Assembly: GCF_009192765.1 (NCBI RefSeq)
Contig: NZ_VOHQ01000002.1
Location: forward strand, 62,001-126,000
DNA: 64,000 nucleotides
From: Agriterribacter humi
GTDB taxonomy: Bacteria > Bacteroidota > Bacteroidia > Chitinophagales > Chitinophagaceae
Direction of reading: 5' to 3'
This document shows, piece by piece, positions 42,659 to 52,637 of the stretch (position 1 is the stretch's first letter; every line of letters starts with the position of its first letter). The position numbers and the translations under genes were made by a program. The notes below the pieces were generated by a model. That model saw nothing but the letters and a program-made list of their open reading frames with translations, was not told the DNA's origin and made no database searches.

Positions 42659-44116
42659 TTATGTAATGATATCTTTTACTACCGTGCCTGAAACATCTGT
42701 TAGCCTGTACCTTCTTCCCTGGAAGCGATAGGTAAGCCTTTCATGATCAAAGCCCAGTTGATTTAATATAGTAGCATGAAAATCGTTTATATGTACAGGG
42801 TTTTTAACGATATTATATCCGAATTCATCCGTTTCACCATACACCATTCCGGGTTTTATGCCACCGCCTGCCATCCAAATGGTAAAGCAGCGCGGATGGT
42901 GATCCCTGCCGTAATTATCCTCACTCATAGCGCCCTGGCAATAATTGGTTCTTCCAAATTCGCCGCCCCATATAACTAAAGTTTCATCTAATAATCCTCT
43001 TTGCTTAAGATCTGTGATCAATGCGGCGGATGGCTGGTCAACATCCCTCCCCTGTCCTCTCATTTCATTAGGCAGGTTGCCATGCTGATCCCATCCCTGG
43101 TGATACAGTTGTATAAAACGAACACCATTTTCCGACAGTTTGCGCGCCAGCAGGCAATTAGCGGCATAAGTGCCTGGCACCAGGCATTCCGATCCGTAGA
43201 GTTTCACTATATCATCCGACTCCTTTGATACATCCATGATTTCCGGTACGGCGGTTTGCATCCTGTACGCCATCTCATACTGTTGAATCTTGGTAGCAAT
43301 TTCGGGGTCGCCAAAATTTTTGAGCTGTATTTCATTGAGCGCCGCAACCTTGTCTAACATTTTACGACGGGCTTCCCTGTCCATTCCATCGGGATCCTGT
43401 AAATATAAAATGGGGTTTTCACCACTGCTGAACTGTACGCCCTGGTGAATGGAATCCAAAAATCCGTTCGACCATAATTTTGAGTATACACCCTGCCCGT
43501 TTCCTTTACCGCGGGATAGTAATACGCAAAATGCAGGCAGGTTCTTATTTTCCGTACCCAATCCATAGCTCACCCACGAACCCATGCTGGGGCGGTTCCC
43601 CTGCTGGGCGCCTGTTTGAAAAAAGGTTAAGGCCGGATCGTGGTTAATGGCTTCAGTATGCATTGATCTTACAATGCAAAGATCATCTACGATCTTCGCC
43701 ATATGCGGGAATATTTCGCTTACCCACGCACCGGATTGCCCATGCTGGTTAAATTTATAGTAAGACCCCACCAGCGGAAATGATTTCTGTCCCGAAGTCA
43801 TGCCTGTTAAGCGCTGACCCTGCCGTATGGATTCAGGAAGATCCTGTCCCATCATTTTATTGAGCGTAGGCTTATAATCAAATGTTTCTAATTGCGATGG
43901 TGCGCCATTTTGAAACAGGTAAATGACTCTTTTTGCCTTCGGGGCAAAATGAGGGATACCAGGTATAAATCCCGCCTCCTCTTCCGCGGATCCTTCAAAG
44001 AGCCCAGGAATAAGCAACGAACCTAAGGCTGCACTGCCCAGCCCGATGCTCATGCGCGATAAAAATTTGCGGCGGTTAATATTTAACCCGTGTTGTAATA
44101 ATTCTTTATCCATCAC
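42659..44116 (-). CDS. DUF1501-family protein with Tat-type signal
   Basis: This 485-residue protein starts with an RRKFLSRMSIGLGSAALGSL Tat-like signal and has the alkaline-phosphatase-superfamily-like features of DUF1501 (FLFQNGAPSQLETFDYKP pattern, HDPALTFFQTG, WGGEFGRTNYCQGAMSEDNY, GRDHHPRCFTIWMAG). In planctomycetes it is paired with DUF1549/DUF1553 proteins, as here (3-bp gap). Biochemical role not established. Confidence 0.85.
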   Translation of the reverse strand: MMDKELLQHGLNINRRKFLSRMSIGLGSAALGSLLIPGLFEGSAEEEAGFIPGIPHFAPKAKRVIYLFQNGAPSQLETFDYKPTLNKMMGQDLPESIRQGQRLTGMTSGQKSFPLVGSYYKFNQHGQSGAWVSEIFPHMAKIVDDLCIVRSMHTEAINHDPALTFFQTGAQQGNRPSMGSWVSYGLGTENKNLPAFCVLLSRGKGNGQGVYSKLWSNGFLDSIHQGVQFSSGENPILYLQDPDGMDREARRKMLDKVAALNEIQLKNFGDPEIATKIQQYEMAYRMQTAVPEIMDVSKESDDIVKLYGSECLVPGTYAANCLLARKLSENGVRFIQLYHQGWDQHGNLPNEMRGQGRDVDQPSAALITDLKQRGLLDETLVIWGGEFGRTNYCQGAMSEDNYGRDHHPRCFTIWMAGGGIKPGMVYGETDEFGYNIVKNPVHINDFHATILNQLGFDHERLTYRFQGRRYRLTDVSGTVVKDIIT

Positions 44117-44119
44117 ATC

Positions 44120-46441
44120 CTATGTTTTTGTAATTGCTTCTTCCATATTGTATATTACCTGCACCAGCCGTGCAAGAGCGGCTACTTCAGGGCCAGGAGC
44201 ACTCTTCATTTTGTATTCTCCCACTTTTGTAACCTTTGCTATATTTTCCGGGTTGGCTTTAAACCAGGCATCCTGCTCATTGAAATATTGTATTAAAATA
44301 TCCTGCTCCTGTTTATCCGGATGCCGGTTAATGATGCGTAAAAAAGCCTCAGTAACGGCCGCTTCAGTTTTTTCTTTCCTTTGCGTTAAGTGATCGGCCA
44401 GCGCCACCGATGCTTCTAATATAGTGGGATCATTCATCATGATCAGCGCCTGCAAAGGAGTATTGGTCCTTGATCTTTTTACTTCGCACTGATCGCGGTT
44501 GCTGGCATCAAAGATCATCATGGAAGGCGGTGGAACAGTGCGTTTAATAAAAGTATATAAGCCTCTCCTGTATAGTTTATCGCCGTGATCCTGCTTATAG
44601 GTTGCCAGTGAGCCCCTGCCCGATGTTGCCAGTTCCCACAAACCCGGTGGTTGATAAGGTTTAACACTGGGCCCGCCTATAACAGGTTGTAATAATCCAC
44701 TGCTTGCCAGTGCCATATCCCGTATCATTTCGGCATTCATACGAATGCGCGGCGCGTAGGATAAATAAATATTCTGGGGGTCGGCTTTTAATTTTTCGGG
44801 TGAGATGACCGATGATTGCCGGTAAGTAGCCGACATATATATTTGCTTTACCAGTCTTTTAATATTCCACCCGTTTTCCCGGAAATCTACTGCCAGCCAG
44901 TCTAATAATTTAGGATTGGTAGGTAAGTCACCCTGCATGCCAAAATCGTTGGCAGATTTTACAATGCCTCTTCCAAAAATCTCCTGCCATACCCTGTTTA
45001 CAAAAACCCTGGCGGTAAGCGGGTGTTTGGCATCAAAAAGCCATTCCGACAAACCCAGACGATTTTTAGGAAGATCGTCAGGGAAAGCCATAATAGATTT
45101 GGGTGTACCGGGTTGTACTTCCTCCGCATGCTGATCGTATACTCCACGCGAAAGGATATACGTTTTTCTTGCCGTATCCATGTCCTTCATTACCGATACC
45201 TGCAGTCCTGCAGTATCTGTACTGGTAATAAAGTTCAATACGCCCTGTAAATCTTCCCGTGTAATATCCATCCGTGGATTTTTGGCGTAAGTATCGCTTC
45301 CGCCAACTGTAGATTCTAATCCTACTTCTTTAATACTGTTGAAGAAAGCGGAAAGCTGGTAAAAATTTTTTTGTGAAATGGGGTCATATTTATGATCGTG
45401 ACATTTGGCGCATTCAATGGTCATGCCCAGTATTGCCGTGCCCAGCGTATTGGTTCTGTCTACCACGTATTCCACGCGGTATTCTTCATCAATAACACCA
45501 CCTTCTTCCGTAATTTTATGATTACGGTTAAAGCCGGTTGCCAGTATCTGCTCTTTTGTAGCGTCCGGAATTAAATCACCTGCCAACTGCCAGGTAATGA
45601 ACTTATCGTATGATAGATTTTCATTAAAAGCATGAATCACCCAGTCGCGCCAGGGCCATTGCGACCTGTAATTATCATCCTGGTAACCATGCGAATCGGC
45701 ATACCTTGCTGCATCTAACCACGGGATAGCCATTCTTTCTCCATAGGCAGGTTGCTGTAATAAGGCATCAATCATTTTTTCATATGCGTTGGGATCCGTG
45801 CTTTTTGCGAAGCTGTCTATCATGCCGGGAGTTGGCGGAAGCCCTGTAATATCTAATGCAATACGTCTCAGCAATCTTTCTTTGTCTGCTTCTTCATTGG
45901 GTGTAAGCCCATGCTCCTCCATCTTGCTTAAAACGAAATGATCAATTTCATTTTTCGGCCACGTTTTATTCTTTACTTTAGGAAGTGGTGCTTTTTGCGG
46001 AGGTACAAAGGCCCAGTGGGGTTCATATTTTGCGCCTTCTTCAATCCATTTTTTTATAATAACAACTTCGGCTTCGGTAAGGGTGGGCAAATTGCTTGAA
46101 GCAGGCGGCATCATAATAGCGGTATCGGTAGTTGATACGCGGATATAAAGCTCAGATAAGCCGGGCTTTCCGGGTACAATAGCATGTGCTTTGGGATTAT
46201 CTTTTAATGCCTTGTAAGCTTCTTTCTCAATATCCAGCCGCAGGCCGGCTTCGCGTTTATTGGCATCCGGTCCATGGCAGGCGTAGCATTTGTCGGAAAG
46301 GATAGGGCGTACCTGGAAATTATAACTGATGGTTTCTGCACCAGCATCTTTATTTGTCTTTTCGCCTGAAAAGTAGACGAAAGTGAATATCACTGCTGCC
46401 CCAATCAAACAAATTAAAGCAACTATATAAAACTTCTTCAT
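44120..46441 (-). CDS. PSCyt1/DUF1549/DUF1553 protein, copy A
   Basis: This 773-residue exported protein has an N-terminal signal anchor, a cytochrome domain with heme motif CYACHGPDANKREAGLRLD, then DUF1549 (LRRIALDITGLPPTPGMID) and DUF1553 (CEVKRSRTNTPLQALIMMND). A second C-x-x-C-H motif (IECAKCHDHKYDPI) suggests another heme. Proteins of this type are probable redox or cell-surface polysaccharide-related enzymes. It is nearly identical to its neighbour at 46661. Confidence 0.85.
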   Translation of the reverse strand: MKKFYIVALICLIGAAVIFTFVYFSGEKTNKDAGAETISYNFQVRPILSDKCYACHGPDANKREAGLRLDIEKEAYKALKDNPKAHAIVPGKPGLSELYIRVSTTDTAIMMPPASSNLPTLTEAEVVIIKKWIEEGAKYEPHWAFVPPQKAPLPKVKNKTWPKNEIDHFVLSKMEEHGLTPNEEADKERLLRRIALDITGLPPTPGMIDSFAKSTDPNAYEKMIDALLQQPAYGERMAIPWLDAARYADSHGYQDDNYRSQWPWRDWVIHAFNENLSYDKFITWQLAGDLIPDATKEQILATGFNRNHKITEEGGVIDEEYRVEYVVDRTNTLGTAILGMTIECAKCHDHKYDPISQKNFYQLSAFFNSIKEVGLESTVGGSDTYAKNPRMDITREDLQGVLNFITSTDTAGLQVSVMKDMDTARKTYILSRGVYDQHAEEVQPGTPKSIMAFPDDLPKNRLGLSEWLFDAKHPLTARVFVNRVWQEIFGRGIVKSANDFGMQGDLPTNPKLLDWLAVDFRENGWNIKRLVKQIYMSATYRQSSVISPEKLKADPQNIYLSYAPRIRMNAEMIRDMALASSGLLQPVIGGPSVKPYQPPGLWELATSGRGSLATYKQDHGDKLYRRGLYTFIKRTVPPPSMMIFDASNRDQCEVKRSRTNTPLQALIMMNDPTILEASVALADHLTQRKEKTEAAVTEAFLRIINRHPDKQEQDILIQYFNEQDAWFKANPENIAKVTKVGEYKMKSAPGPEVAALARLVQVIYNMEEAITKT

Positions 46442-46660
46442 AATGCAAGTTTAACAACCGGGTTTTCCAAAGTTGTTTAAAGGATTACCTTAATTACCTG
46501 GTATTCCTTATAAGATTGTTTAAGGATGAAAATTATTATGGTAACAATAGTGCTTTACTAAGTGTGCCCTAAAGTTAAAGAATCTTTACAGTATCATTGC
46601 GATTTTTAAATAACTTATGATTATTTGGCGATTGCATTGTAATAATTAGTTATGTATCAC

Positions 46661-48970
46661 TCATGTTTTTGTAATAGCTTCTGCCATATTGTATATTACC
46701 TGCACCAGCCGTGTTAATGCGGCTGTTTCCGGGCCTGCTTTGTTCTTCATTTTATATTCTCCGGCTTTTGTAACTTTTTCTATATTGGCGGGGTTGGTCT
46801 TAAAGTAAACTTCCTGTTCTTTATAATATTGCATTAAAATATCAAGTTCCTGCTTGCCGGGCTCCCGGTTAATGATGCGTTTAAAAGCATTGGTAACAGC
46901 CGCCTGCGCAGCGATTTTCTTTCCTGCCAGGCCATCGGCAAGGGCAACAGATGCTTCCAGTACTGTGGGGTCATTCATCATAATTAAAGCCTGTAAAGGT
47001 GTATTGGTTCTGGATCGTTTAACCTCACACTGATCGCGGTTGCTGGCGTCAAAAATCAGCATAGCGGGTGGAGGCACTGTTCGCTTAATAAAAGTATACA
47101 TTCCTCTCCGGTATAGCTGCTCGCCATGATCCTGTTTGTATATCGTTAACGTTCCCCTGCCTGCCGTAGCCAGTTCCCACAAACCCGGTGGCTGGTAAGG
47201 TTTAACGCTGGGTCCGCCTATTATGGGTTGTAATAATCCGCTGCTCGCCAGTACCAGGTCGCGGATCATTTCTGCATTCATGCGAATACGAGGAGCGTAG
47301 GATAAATAAATATTCTGGGGGTCGGCTTTTAACTTTTCTGGTGGTATGGCTGAAGATTGCCGGTAAGTAGCCGACATATATATTTGCTTTACCAGTCTTT
47401 TAATATTCCACCTGTTTTCCCGGAAATCTACTGCCAGCCAGTCTAATAATTTAGGATTGGTAGGCAATTCGCCCTGCATGCCAAAATCGTTGGCAGATTT
47501 TACAATGCCTCTTCCAAAAATCTCCTGCCATATTCTGTTTACAAAAACCCTGGCGGTAAGCGGGTGTTTGGCATCAAAAAGCCATTCCGACAAACCCAGA
47601 CGGTTTTTAGGAAGATCGTCAGGAAAAGCCATAATGGATTTGGGTGTACCGGGTTGTACTTCCTCCGCATGCTGATCATATGCGCCTCTTGAAAGGATGT
47701 AGGTTTTTCTTGCCGTATCCAGATCCTTCATTACAGACACCTGTAATCCTGCCGTATCTCTTGAAGTGGTAATAAAGCTCAGCACGCCATTCAGATCCTC
47801 CCGGGTAATATCCATGCGAGGGTTTTTGGCAGGGGCAATAGCATCCAATCCCACCTCTTTAATACTGTTGAAGAAAGCGGAAAGCTGGTAAAAATTTTTT
47901 TGTGAAATGGGGTCATATTTATGATCGTGGCATCTGGCGCATTCAATGGTCATGCCCAGTATTGCCGTGCCCAGTGTATTGGTTCTGTCTACCACGTATT
48001 CCACACGGTATTCTTCATCAATAACACCACCTTCATCGGTAATTTTATGATTACGGTTAAAGCCGGTTGCCAGTATCTGCTCTTTTGTAGCGTCCGGAAT
48101 TAAATCACCTGCCAACTGCCAGGTAATGAACTTATCATATGGTAAGTTTTCATTAAAAGCATGAATCACCCAGTCGCGCCAGGGCCATTGCGACCTGTAA
48201 AAATCATCTGTGTAGCCACCCGAATCGGCAAACCTTGCTGCATCTAACCACGGGATAGCCATTCTTTCTCCATAGGCAGGTTGCTGTAATAAGGCATCAA
48301 TCATTTTTTCATATGCGTTGGGATCCGTGCTTTTTGCGAAGCTGTCTATCATGCCGGGAGTTGGCGGAAGCCCTGTAATATCTAATGCAATGCGTCTCAG
48401 CAATCTTTCTTTGTCTGCTTCTTCATTGGGTGTAAGCCCATGCTCCTCCATCTTGCTTAAAACGAAATGATCAATTTCATTTTTCGGCCACGTTTTATTC
48501 TTTACTTTAGGAAGTGGTGCTTTTTGCGGAGGTACAAAGGCCCAGTGGGGTTCATATTTTGCGCCTTCTTCAATCCATTTTTTTATAATAACAACTTCGG
48601 CTTCGGTAAGGGTGGGCAAATTGCTTGAAGCAGGTGGCATCATAATAGCGGTATCGGTAGTTGACACGCGGATATAAAGCTCAGATAAGCCGGGCTTTCC
48701 GGGTACAATAGCATGTGCTTTGGGATTATCTTTTAATGCCTTGTAAGCCTCTTTCTCAATATCCAGCCTCAGGCCGGCTTCGCGTTTATTGGCATCCGGT
48801 CCATGGCAGGCGTAGCATTTGTCGGAAAGGATAGGGCGTACCTGGAAATTATAACTGATGGCATCCGGCTTATTGATGTTACTGGATTTTTTACCGGAAA
48901 AGCATATGAAAGTAAACAAAGCTATCCCACCAATTAAACAAAATAGTATTACTATATATTTTTTTTTCAT
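46661..48970 (-). CDS. PSCyt1/DUF1549/DUF1553 protein, copy B
   Basis: The ATG at 48970 gives 769 residues. It has the same domains as copy A: heme motif CYACH, DUF1549, CARCHDHKYDPI and DUF1553. Long stretches of the two genes are identical at DNA level. The copies differ at the signal peptide, around DAIAPAKNPRMD versus TVGGSDTYAKNPRMD, and near the C-terminus. Copy A lies 219 bp downstream. Confidence 0.85.
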   Translation of the reverse strand: MKKKYIVILFCLIGGIALFTFICFSGKKSSNINKPDAISYNFQVRPILSDKCYACHGPDANKREAGLRLDIEKEAYKALKDNPKAHAIVPGKPGLSELYIRVSTTDTAIMMPPASSNLPTLTEAEVVIIKKWIEEGAKYEPHWAFVPPQKAPLPKVKNKTWPKNEIDHFVLSKMEEHGLTPNEEADKERLLRRIALDITGLPPTPGMIDSFAKSTDPNAYEKMIDALLQQPAYGERMAIPWLDAARFADSGGYTDDFYRSQWPWRDWVIHAFNENLPYDKFITWQLAGDLIPDATKEQILATGFNRNHKITDEGGVIDEEYRVEYVVDRTNTLGTAILGMTIECARCHDHKYDPISQKNFYQLSAFFNSIKEVGLDAIAPAKNPRMDITREDLNGVLSFITTSRDTAGLQVSVMKDLDTARKTYILSRGAYDQHAEEVQPGTPKSIMAFPDDLPKNRLGLSEWLFDAKHPLTARVFVNRIWQEIFGRGIVKSANDFGMQGELPTNPKLLDWLAVDFRENRWNIKRLVKQIYMSATYRQSSAIPPEKLKADPQNIYLSYAPRIRMNAEMIRDLVLASSGLLQPIIGGPSVKPYQPPGLWELATAGRGTLTIYKQDHGEQLYRRGMYTFIKRTVPPPAMLIFDASNRDQCEVKRSRTNTPLQALIMMNDPTVLEASVALADGLAGKKIAAQAAVTNAFKRIINREPGKQELDILMQYYKEQEVYFKTNPANIEKVTKAGEYKMKNKAGPETAALTRLVQVIYNMAEAITKT

Positions 48971-49433
48971 AATGCAGTTTAACAACCGTTAACAGAGTTG
49001 TTTAAGAATATTATATGTTGATTGTTGGTGTGAGGTGAAATATTCTGTACTTATTGGCTTTGAAACTGAATTTAAAGTTAAAGAAATCTTTGCACTATGC
49101 TCCGGCGTTTTAAAGCGTTATATAATGATTGTGACAAATAATAAAAATGTAATCTTTTGCTTTTGATGCAACACTCTCTTATTGCAGGCTGTCAGGAAGA
49201 ATGCAATACTATTTTTCAGCATATAAATAAAAAGCAAAAATTTATACCATGATAGTCACACCGGCACCATGGAACAGTAATTGATACGAAAAAAATTAAG
49301 CAAGCCCTGTTTACACTGCCATAGGGTTGTCACCAGCCCGTTTTAAGTTTGCATAGTATAATTTCATAATGCAAATTAACTGTATAACAAACCCCGGGAA
49401 TGTTTTTGCCTGATTTAAAAAAATACTAAAACA
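48971..49433. other. 463-bp spacer between divergent gene sets
   Basis: No gene or clear RNA seen. The spacer holds promoters for the leftward copy B gene and the rightward gene at 49434. Confidence 0.4.
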
Positions 49434-49661
49434 ATGGAACAGTTGGTAGAAGTATTCAAGACAAATGTTGAACAGGAAACACAGGCGGCCAAACTACTGG
49501 CCGCATTGGTTGATTATTTTCCGGCGTATAAGATTAATTTCGATCTGCAGGATTGCGATAAGATTTTGCGTGTAGAAAGTCGTAATGGCGCTATAGACAA
49601 TAACCGGATAATAGAAGCAATTGGTGATTTCGGATATGCCATCGAAGAATTGCCGGATTAG
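49434..49661 (+). CDS. Small ferredoxin-like (HMA-like) protein
   Basis: This 75-residue protein has a beta-alpha-beta pattern like heavy-metal-associated domains (VEVFKTNVEQETQAAKLLAA; INFDLQDCDKILRVES; IIEAIGDFGYAIEELPD), but lacks the C-x-x-C metal motif. It is common in Bacteroidetes; function unknown. Confidence 0.7.
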   Translation: MEQLVEVFKTNVEQETQAAKLLAALVDYFPAYKINFDLQDCDKILRVESRNGAIDNNRIIEAIGDFGYAIEELPD

Positions 49662-49671
49662 AAGAATTTGA

Positions 49672-49730
49672 GATTTATGATTTAGGATTTGAGATTGAAT
49701 TCCGCTTCGGATTTGAAATTTGACTCTGCC
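49672..49730. repeat. GATTTGAGATTT-type degenerate repeat
   Basis: A run of TTTGAGATTTATGATTTAGG-type words, of the sort seen scattered in Bacteroidetes spacers, follows the small HMA-like gene. No gene seen. Confidence 0.5.
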
Positions 49731-49819
49731 CCGGCGGGCAGGTTTTATTTGGTTTTTGTTTTTTGGTTCTTATTTTTTCTTCGAATTTAAAAATTAGGTT
49801 TCGGAATTCATTTTACTAT

Positions 49820-50350
49820 ATGTCTTACAGAAAGGTAATCTTATATATCGCTATGAGCCTCGATGGCTATATTGCAAAAGATGAGGATAATATTGATTTC
49901 CTTTCGGTTGTGGAGACGCCCGGGGAAGATTATGGTTATGCTGCTTTTCAGCAAACAGTTGATACGCTGATCTGGGGCAGAAAAACATATGATAAGGTTT
50001 TGTCTTTCGGTATTGATTTCCCGCACAAAAACAAAAAATGTTATGTGTTGTCCAGGTCTAAAACCGGTCATGATGAAAATGTAGAATATTACAACGGGGA
50101 TATTAAGAATTTGATAGAGCAAATAAGAAAGAAAGACGGGAAGAATATTTATTGCGATGGGGGAGGAGAGCTGCTGTATGAACTGCTGAAGCATTCGCTG
50201 ATTGACCAGATGATTATTTCTGTAATACCGCATTTAGTGGGTAATGGCATAAGGCTGTTCAAAGATAAACTACCAGAGCAGGCGTTGAAATTAACCCAAA
50301 GTGTAACATTTCCATCAGGGCTGGTGCAGCTTTGGTATGAGAAAGACTGA
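49820..50350 (+). CDS. Dihydrofolate reductase/RibD C-domain family protein
   Basis: The ATG at 49820 gives 176 residues. VILYIAMSLDGYIAKDEDNI, DTLIWGRKTYDKVL and IYCDGGGELLYELLKHSLID match the RibD C-terminal/DHFR-like fold. The substrate is unknown; the family includes NADPH reductases of small molecules. Confidence 0.88.
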   Translation: MSYRKVILYIAMSLDGYIAKDEDNIDFLSVVETPGEDYGYAAFQQTVDTLIWGRKTYDKVLSFGIDFPHKNKKCYVLSRSKTGHDENVEYYNGDIKNLIEQIRKKDGKNIYCDGGGELLYELLKHSLIDQMIISVIPHLVGNGIRLFKDKLPEQALKLTQSVTFPSGLVQLWYEKD

Positions 50351-50640
50351 ATTGACACGAAGCCCTTTTTTATTTATTATAAGGCGAATCCTGATCGTAC
50401 CTCCGCATTTTATAATCAAATCCAAATTCACTCCTCATACTGCTGCAATGCACTATGGTACCGGTTTTAAATGCAATTAACCGCAAGGCGCTGTAGCCTG
50501 GGTAAATGATCAGCATGACCATGTCGATAGTCCAATGCCTGTTGTGGTTCATTATGCTTATTAATATTTAACAATAGAAATTTATTCTTAATCAATTATT
50601 ATTGTTTGATTATTTTTAATTCTAAAACTCAGGGGAAAGA

Positions 50641-51246
50641 ATGTATAACCCATCACCATATGATGAGAAAGCCGTTCTTTTAGCGGTGGCAAAAGGCGAT
50701 GAGGAAGCTTTTACAAAAATTTATCACCATTATCGCAACAAAATCTTTACTGTTGCCTTTAAACTTATAGAATCGGAACAGGCGGCAGAAGAAATCGTTC
50801 AGGATGTATTTCTGAAAGTATGGCTTAAACGCAGCCATCTAAAGGAGGTAGAGCGGTTTGACTCCTGGCTTTTTATCATTGCACGCAATATGGTGTATTC
50901 TTTTCTCAGAAGTGGCGCCAATAATGTGAAAACGCTAACGCCGGAAAATGTTGATCCGGGATTTAGGGATTTATCCCAGGCAGATGCAGACCGGCTGGAT
51001 GAAAAGGAGTTACGGCAGGTATTGGAACAGGCCGTTTGCAGGTTGCCTCCTCAACAAAGACTGGTATACCTGCTCAGCAAAGAAGAAGGATTAAAGCAAA
51101 AGGATATCTCAGAAAAAATGCAGATCGCCCCTGAAACTGTGAAGAAGCACCTCCAATATGCTATGCGAAGCATCCGGGCCTATATTCTTTCCAGGACGGA
51201 TATCAGCCTTGCTATCTTTATTTTATGGGGATTTTGCAATATTTAA
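50641..51246 (+). CDS. ECF sigma factor of PUL
   Basis: This 201-residue sigma-70-family factor has region 2 (FTKIYHHYRNKIFTVAFKLI; EEIVQDVFLKVW) and region 4 (LPPQQRLVYLLSKEEGLKQK, ETVKKHLQYAMRSI). It is followed by the FecR gene and the SusC/SusD pair, the usual cell-surface signalling layout. It probably directs transcription of the locus when the anti-sigma is released. Confidence 0.93.
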   Translation: MYNPSPYDEKAVLLAVAKGDEEAFTKIYHHYRNKIFTVAFKLIESEQAAEEIVQDVFLKVWLKRSHLKEVERFDSWLFIIARNMVYSFLRSGANNVKTLTPENVDPGFRDLSQADADRLDEKELRQVLEQAVCRLPPQQRLVYLLSKEEGLKQKDISEKMQIAPETVKKHLQYAMRSIRAYILSRTDISLAIFILWGFCNI

Positions 51247-51324
51247 AATTCTCTTACCCCCTCCATAGTTTTTACGCGTCTTTAAGTACAGCGCCCTTTG
51301 CACTTAAGGACTAATTCGATCGTT

Positions 51325-52512
51325 ATGGCTGTATCAGCACTGGCATATCTATTCAAAAAAAAACTGGCAAAAACAGCATCTGCTGAGGAAAAAGCTGCCC
51401 TGAAGCAATTGCTTCAGGATCCGCGGAATGAACCGGAGTTTAAAAGGTTACTGGATGAGGCATTTCGGGAAACAGGAGAAGAGCTTAAGATGAATGAAGT
51501 AGCTGCTGACCAGGTATTGGAAATAATTTTCAATGCTGAAAATAAGACCGATGGCAGCGGAAAGGTTGTGCGGATGGCTTCCCGGAAACGCAGAAACATC
51601 GTTGCCGCTGCAATAGCATGCATTCTCATCGTTAGCAGTCTTTGGATTATGCGGGAAATCAGGCAAGGCCGGAATACGGAACTGGTGCAAAATACAATAC
51701 AGCATGATCTTGCTCCACCCGCATCACCAAAGGCGGTGCTTACGCTTTCTTCAGGAGCTAAAATCTTCCTGGATAGTGCCGGTTCGGGATCAATCGCAAA
51801 AGAAGGGAATGTAAACGTGGTGAAAATGCCCGATGGCCAGATCGTGTATAAAGGACAGGGAAAAGAAATCAGCTACCATACCATCAGTCTCCCAAGAGGT
51901 AGCAGACCAATGCAGCTTACGCTCTCTGATGGCAGTCATATCTGGCTTAATGCGGCATCTTCCATAACCTATCCTGCAGCATTTTCCGGAGCGAAAAGAA
52001 ATGTAACCATTCAGGGAGAAGTTTATTTTGAAGTTGCTAAAAACCCTTCAGCCCCTTTCACGGTGCAAACCGGTCAAACAACCGTGGAGGTACTCGGCAC
52101 TCACTTTAATGTTAATAGCTATGAAGATGAGTCGGGTGTAAGCATAACCTTGCTGGAAGGAAGTGTAAAGGTAGAAAAAACAGGTGCCGGTAAGGTATCA
52201 CGTATGCTCACACCTGGTCAGCAGGCAATTGTTACACAATCAATAACCCTGGTAGATAAAGCCGATACAGAAGCTGTAATGGCCTGGAAAAACGGTTATT
52301 TTTCTTTAAAAGGAGCAGACCTTACCTCCATTATGCGGCAGGTTTCGAGGTGGTATGATGTAGAAGTAAGCTATAAAGGGGAAATAACCGATAAAAGGTT
52401 TGTAGGTATTATAAGCAGGGACGTCAGTTTGTCTGATCTGCTTAAATCGCTGCATGAATTTGGTATCAGGGGACAACTGGATAATCAAAAGCTGACTATA
52501 GAGAGCAAATGA
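51325..52512 (+). CDS. FecR-family anti-sigma regulator
   Basis: The ATG at 51325 gives 395 residues; a TTG at 51298 is not needed. The cytoplasmic N-terminus contacts sigma, one membrane helix lies about residues 90-110 (IVAAAIACILIVSSLWIM), and the periplasmic FecR domain has GSRPMQLTLSDGSHIWLNAA and VQGEVYFEV-type strands. It receives a signal from the SusC N-terminal domain. Confidence 0.92.
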   Translation: MAVSALAYLFKKKLAKTASAEEKAALKQLLQDPRNEPEFKRLLDEAFRETGEELKMNEVAADQVLEIIFNAENKTDGSGKVVRMASRKRRNIVAAAIACILIVSSLWIMREIRQGRNTELVQNTIQHDLAPPASPKAVLTLSSGAKIFLDSAGSGSIAKEGNVNVVKMPDGQIVYKGQGKEISYHTISLPRGSRPMQLTLSDGSHIWLNAASSITYPAAFSGAKRNVTIQGEVYFEVAKNPSAPFTVQTGQTTVEVLGTHFNVNSYEDESGVSITLLEGSVKVEKTGAGKVSRMLTPGQQAIVTQSITLVDKADTEAVMAWKNGYFSLKGADLTSIMRQVSRWYDVEVSYKGEITDKRFVGIISRDVSLSDLLKSLHEFGIRGQLDNQKLTIESK

Positions 52513-52637
52513 TTTTCGGGTTGCTGAAAGAAAACAGGGAAGTGTTTGCATCACTCCCCTGCGCTTGATTCGGTTAACCTTCTAAATACAGGTCGTGGAC
52601 GACTGCTTTATTTATTAACCAAAACCATAACAAAGTT

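Noticed and set aside
50370-50552. 60-residue minus-strand ORF
   Set aside because: It is the only frame in a 290-bp spacer, lacks family features and has an ordinary random look.
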